Assembly (NCBI GenBank): GCA_016900015.1
Contig: JACJJM010000001.1
Location: forward strand, 248,001 to 312,000
Source: Phocaeicola coprophilus
GTDB taxonomy: Bacteria; Bacteroidota; Bacteroidia; Bacteroidales; Bacteroidaceae
Length of the DNA: 64,000 nt
Direction of reading: 5' to 3'
Translations under genes and position numbers: made by a program
Shown: positions 62,273-64,000 of the stretch, in pieces
How the letters are laid out: the number at the start of each line of letters is the position of its first letter
Position numbering within the stretch: the first letter of the stretch is position 1
Notes under the pieces: generated by a model
Seen by the model: the letters and a program-made list of their open reading frames with translations, nothing else
Databases searched by the model: none
Told to the model about the DNA's origin: nothing

Positions 62273-63844
62273 ATGTTAGAACAAATCAACGTATCACTCA
62301 TCGACTGGTCGCGGGCACAGTTTGCCCTGACTGCGATGTATCATTGGCTCTTTGTGCCGCTCACGCTGGGGCTGGCTTTGCTGATGGGTATCATGGAAAC
62401 GCTCTATGTCGCTACGGGCAAGGAGCAGTGGAAACACTACACGAAGTTCTGGATGAAGATCTTCGGCATCAATTTCGTCATTGGCGTGGCCACGGGATTG
62501 ATTCTGGAGTTTGAGTTCGGAACGAACTGGAGCAATTACTCGTGGTTCGTGGGCGACATCTTCGGCGCACCGCTGGCCATCGAAGGCATTCTTGCCTTCT
62601 TCCTGGAAGCCACTTTCGTGGCTGTCATGTTTTTCGGCTGGGGCCGTGTGGGCAAACGCTTCCATCTCGTGTCCACCTGGCTCACGGGTGTGGGCGCGGC
62701 TATATCTGCGTGGTGGATACTGGTGGCCAACTCCTGGATGCAACATCCTGTGGGCATGACGTTCAATCCTGACACGATGCGCAATGAGATGCAGGCCGCG
62801 GGCAGTTTCTGGGAAGTGGCCTTTTCGGATGTAGCTGTCGTCAAGTTCTTCCACACCGTGCTGAGCTGCTGGGTGCTGGGAGCCGTGTTCGTCGTCGGCA
62901 TATCTTGCTGGTATCTGCTCAAGAAACGTCATGAGCAGATGGCTCTCTCGAGCATTAAGATTGCTTCCATCTTCGGTCTGTTCTCTTCTCTGGTCGTTGC
63001 CATGACGGGTGACACGTCGGCCTATCAGGTGGCGCAGACGCAACCTATGAAACTGGCGGCCATCGAAGGACTTTATGATGGCGGCACGCAACAGGGACTC
63101 ACGGCCATCGGATTGCTCAATCCGGCCAAAGAACGTCATGATGACGGTGTCGAGCCTTTCCTTTTCGAGTGGAAAATGCCCTACGCGCTTTCTTTCCTGG
63201 CAACGCGTGACATCGACGGTTATGTGCCGGGCATCAATGACATCATTGCCGGCGGCTATACGCAACCTGACGGCACAACGGCCCTTTCGGCTGGAGAGAA
63301 GATGGACAAAGGACGCCAGGCCTTGGAGACGCTTGATGCTTATCGTCAGTTGAAACAGAACGGTGAGGAAGAAGCTGCGGTCGAGCTCTTGCCACGCTTG
63401 GAACGCGACGTGAAGTATTTGGGCTATGGATACATCACCGATGAGGCTCAGCTGGTGCCCAACGTGCCGCTCAACTTCTATGCATTCCGCGTCATGGTGG
63501 GGCTGGGGTGTTACTTTATCTTGTTTTTTGCCGTCGTCCTATTCCTTATATATAAGAAGCGCATGGCAAATGTCCGTTGGATGCAGTGGGTTGGTCTTTG
63601 GACGATACCTTTGGCTTACATCGCCGGACAAGCCGGTTGGATTGTGGCCGAAGTGGGTCGCCAGCCGTGGGCCATCCAAGACCTCTTGCCGGTGAATGCT
63701 GCCATCTCGGCTGTGTCTGTCGGTTCGGTGCGCACGACCTTCTTCCTTTTCTTTGCTGTGTTCACTATCGTGCTGGCTGCAGGCATCTGTATCGTGGTTC
63801 GCATCATCAAGAAAGGGCCGGAGCAATTGACAATAGATAATTGA
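62273..63844 (+). CDS. cydA: Cytochrome bd ubiquinol oxidase subunit I
   Basis: This 523-residue membrane protein is the haem-bearing subunit of cytochrome bd, which reduces oxygen and helps anaerobes scavenge it. It begins MLEQINVSLIDWSRAQFALT; the haem ligand His is in MYHWLFVPL (about residue 23). It has the usual spans, GVATGLILEFEFGTNWSNY, and a short Q-loop region (about residues 255-380). The C-terminus is typical (AAGICIVVRIIKKGPEQL). The downstream gene begins at the window edge. It has its own promoter at 62232. Confidence 0.95.
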   Translation: MLEQINVSLIDWSRAQFALTAMYHWLFVPLTLGLALLMGIMETLYVATGKEQWKHYTKFWMKIFGINFVIGVATGLILEFEFGTNWSNYSWFVGDIFGAPLAIEGILAFFLEATFVAVMFFGWGRVGKRFHLVSTWLTGVGAAISAWWILVANSWMQHPVGMTFNPDTMRNEMQAAGSFWEVAFSDVAVVKFFHTVLSCWVLGAVFVVGISCWYLLKKRHEQMALSSIKIASIFGLFSSLVVAMTGDTSAYQVAQTQPMKLAAIEGLYDGGTQQGLTAIGLLNPAKERHDDGVEPFLFEWKMPYALSFLATRDIDGYVPGINDIIAGGYTQPDGTTALSAGEKMDKGRQALETLDAYRQLKQNGEEEAAVELLPRLERDVKYLGYGYITDEAQLVPNVPLNFYAFRVMVGLGCYFILFFAVVLFLIYKKRMANVRWMQWVGLWTIPLAYIAGQAGWIVAEVGRQPWAIQDLLPVNAAISAVSVGSVRTTFFLFFAVFTIVLAAGICIVVRIIKKGPEQLTIDN

Positions 63845-63973
63845 CAATTAACAATGCTGCCGCACGTCTTTTCGTTTTTAATTCATCAATCAACTGATTA
63901 ACAATAGATAATTGACAATTACGATGCCGCATGGTCATTTGTCACTTATCAATTGTCCATTGTCAATTTAAAA
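63829..63973. repeat. AATTGACAATTA-type inverted repeat, copy 2
   Basis: A run of AATTGACAATTA/ATAGATAATTGACAATT segments flanks a core ATGCCGCATGG at about 63924-63934, like that of copy 1. It fills the gap between cydA and the next gene and overlaps the last codons of cydA. Confidence 0.75.
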
Positions 63974-63983
63974 AGACTTTTTT

Positions 63984-64000
63984 ATGGAAACATATAGCTG
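63984..64000 (+). CDS. Start of a gene cut by the window edge, probably cydB
   Basis: An ATG at 63984 begins METYS and then runs off the window. The position directly after cydA makes subunit II of cytochrome bd the likely product. Too little sequence is present to confirm it. Confidence 0.45.

Overview
The window looks like a piece of a Bacteroidales chromosome (Bacteroides/Prevotella-like). Three SusC/SusD pairs, a hybrid two-component regulator, Cys-terminated lipoprotein signals, and many promoters with the Bacteroidota -7 box TAnnTTTG all point there. Species cannot be named from the sequence alone. No rRNA, tRNA, insertion sequence, integrase or CRISPR array was seen.

Layout. (1) 229-4523, minus strand: a tight housekeeping operon ftsX - DUF3098 - uppP - truB - queA - folK. 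(2) 4997-17540, minus strand: an eight-gene envelope operon. It starts with an unknown exported protein and a SusC carrying an N-terminal STN domain, then SusD, a DUF4843 lipoprotein, a PKD-like lipoprotein and three TlpA-like proteins, the middle one without its redox cysteines. It has a promoter at 17894-17926 and a terminator at 4919-4962. (3) miaB, minus strand, then about 1 kb without a protein gene but with a candidate small RNA and hairpins. (4) 20807-30790, plus strand: pectin locus 1 (two PL1-type pectate lyases, SusC, SusD, a DUF4957/DUF5123 lipoprotein), closed by a strong terminator. (5) 31084-41421: mostly core genes, namely a SufT-like DUF59 gene, lpxH, an Arg/Pro-repeat protein, an operon of antiporter, tcdA, lolD-like and cvfB-like genes, asd, a TetR regulator and a two-gene lysO. 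(6) 41500-60643, plus strand: pectin locus 2, headed by an HTCS regulator and followed by pectate lyase, SusC, SusD, DUF4957/DUF5123 lipoprotein, pectate lyase, GH95 and a CE8 pectin methylesterase. (7) 60928-64000: a small outer-membrane barrel protein, rnhB, cydA and the first codons of probably cydB.

How it works together (inference from families and order). Surface pectate lyases would cut homogalacturonan after CE8 removes methyl esters. The DUF4957/DUF5123 lipoproteins and SusD proteins would bind the products and SusC would import them. GH95 would remove alpha-L-fucose or alpha-L-galactose side residues. The HTCS would sense a product in the periplasm and switch on locus 2. No GH28, GH105 or unsaturated-uronate pathway gene lies in the window, so final breakdown must be encoded elsewhere.

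The least explained material is intergenic: a dispersed 22-bp-unit repeat family at six loci, three other hairpin or inverted-repeat families, a degenerate 23-bp tandem repeat, and putative activator sites with identical spacing to the -7 box in front of two transcription units of locus 1. No wholly new enzymatic system can be demonstrated. The redox-dead TlpA inside an orphan-STN SusCD operon and the 22-bp repeats are the best candidates for something undescribed.
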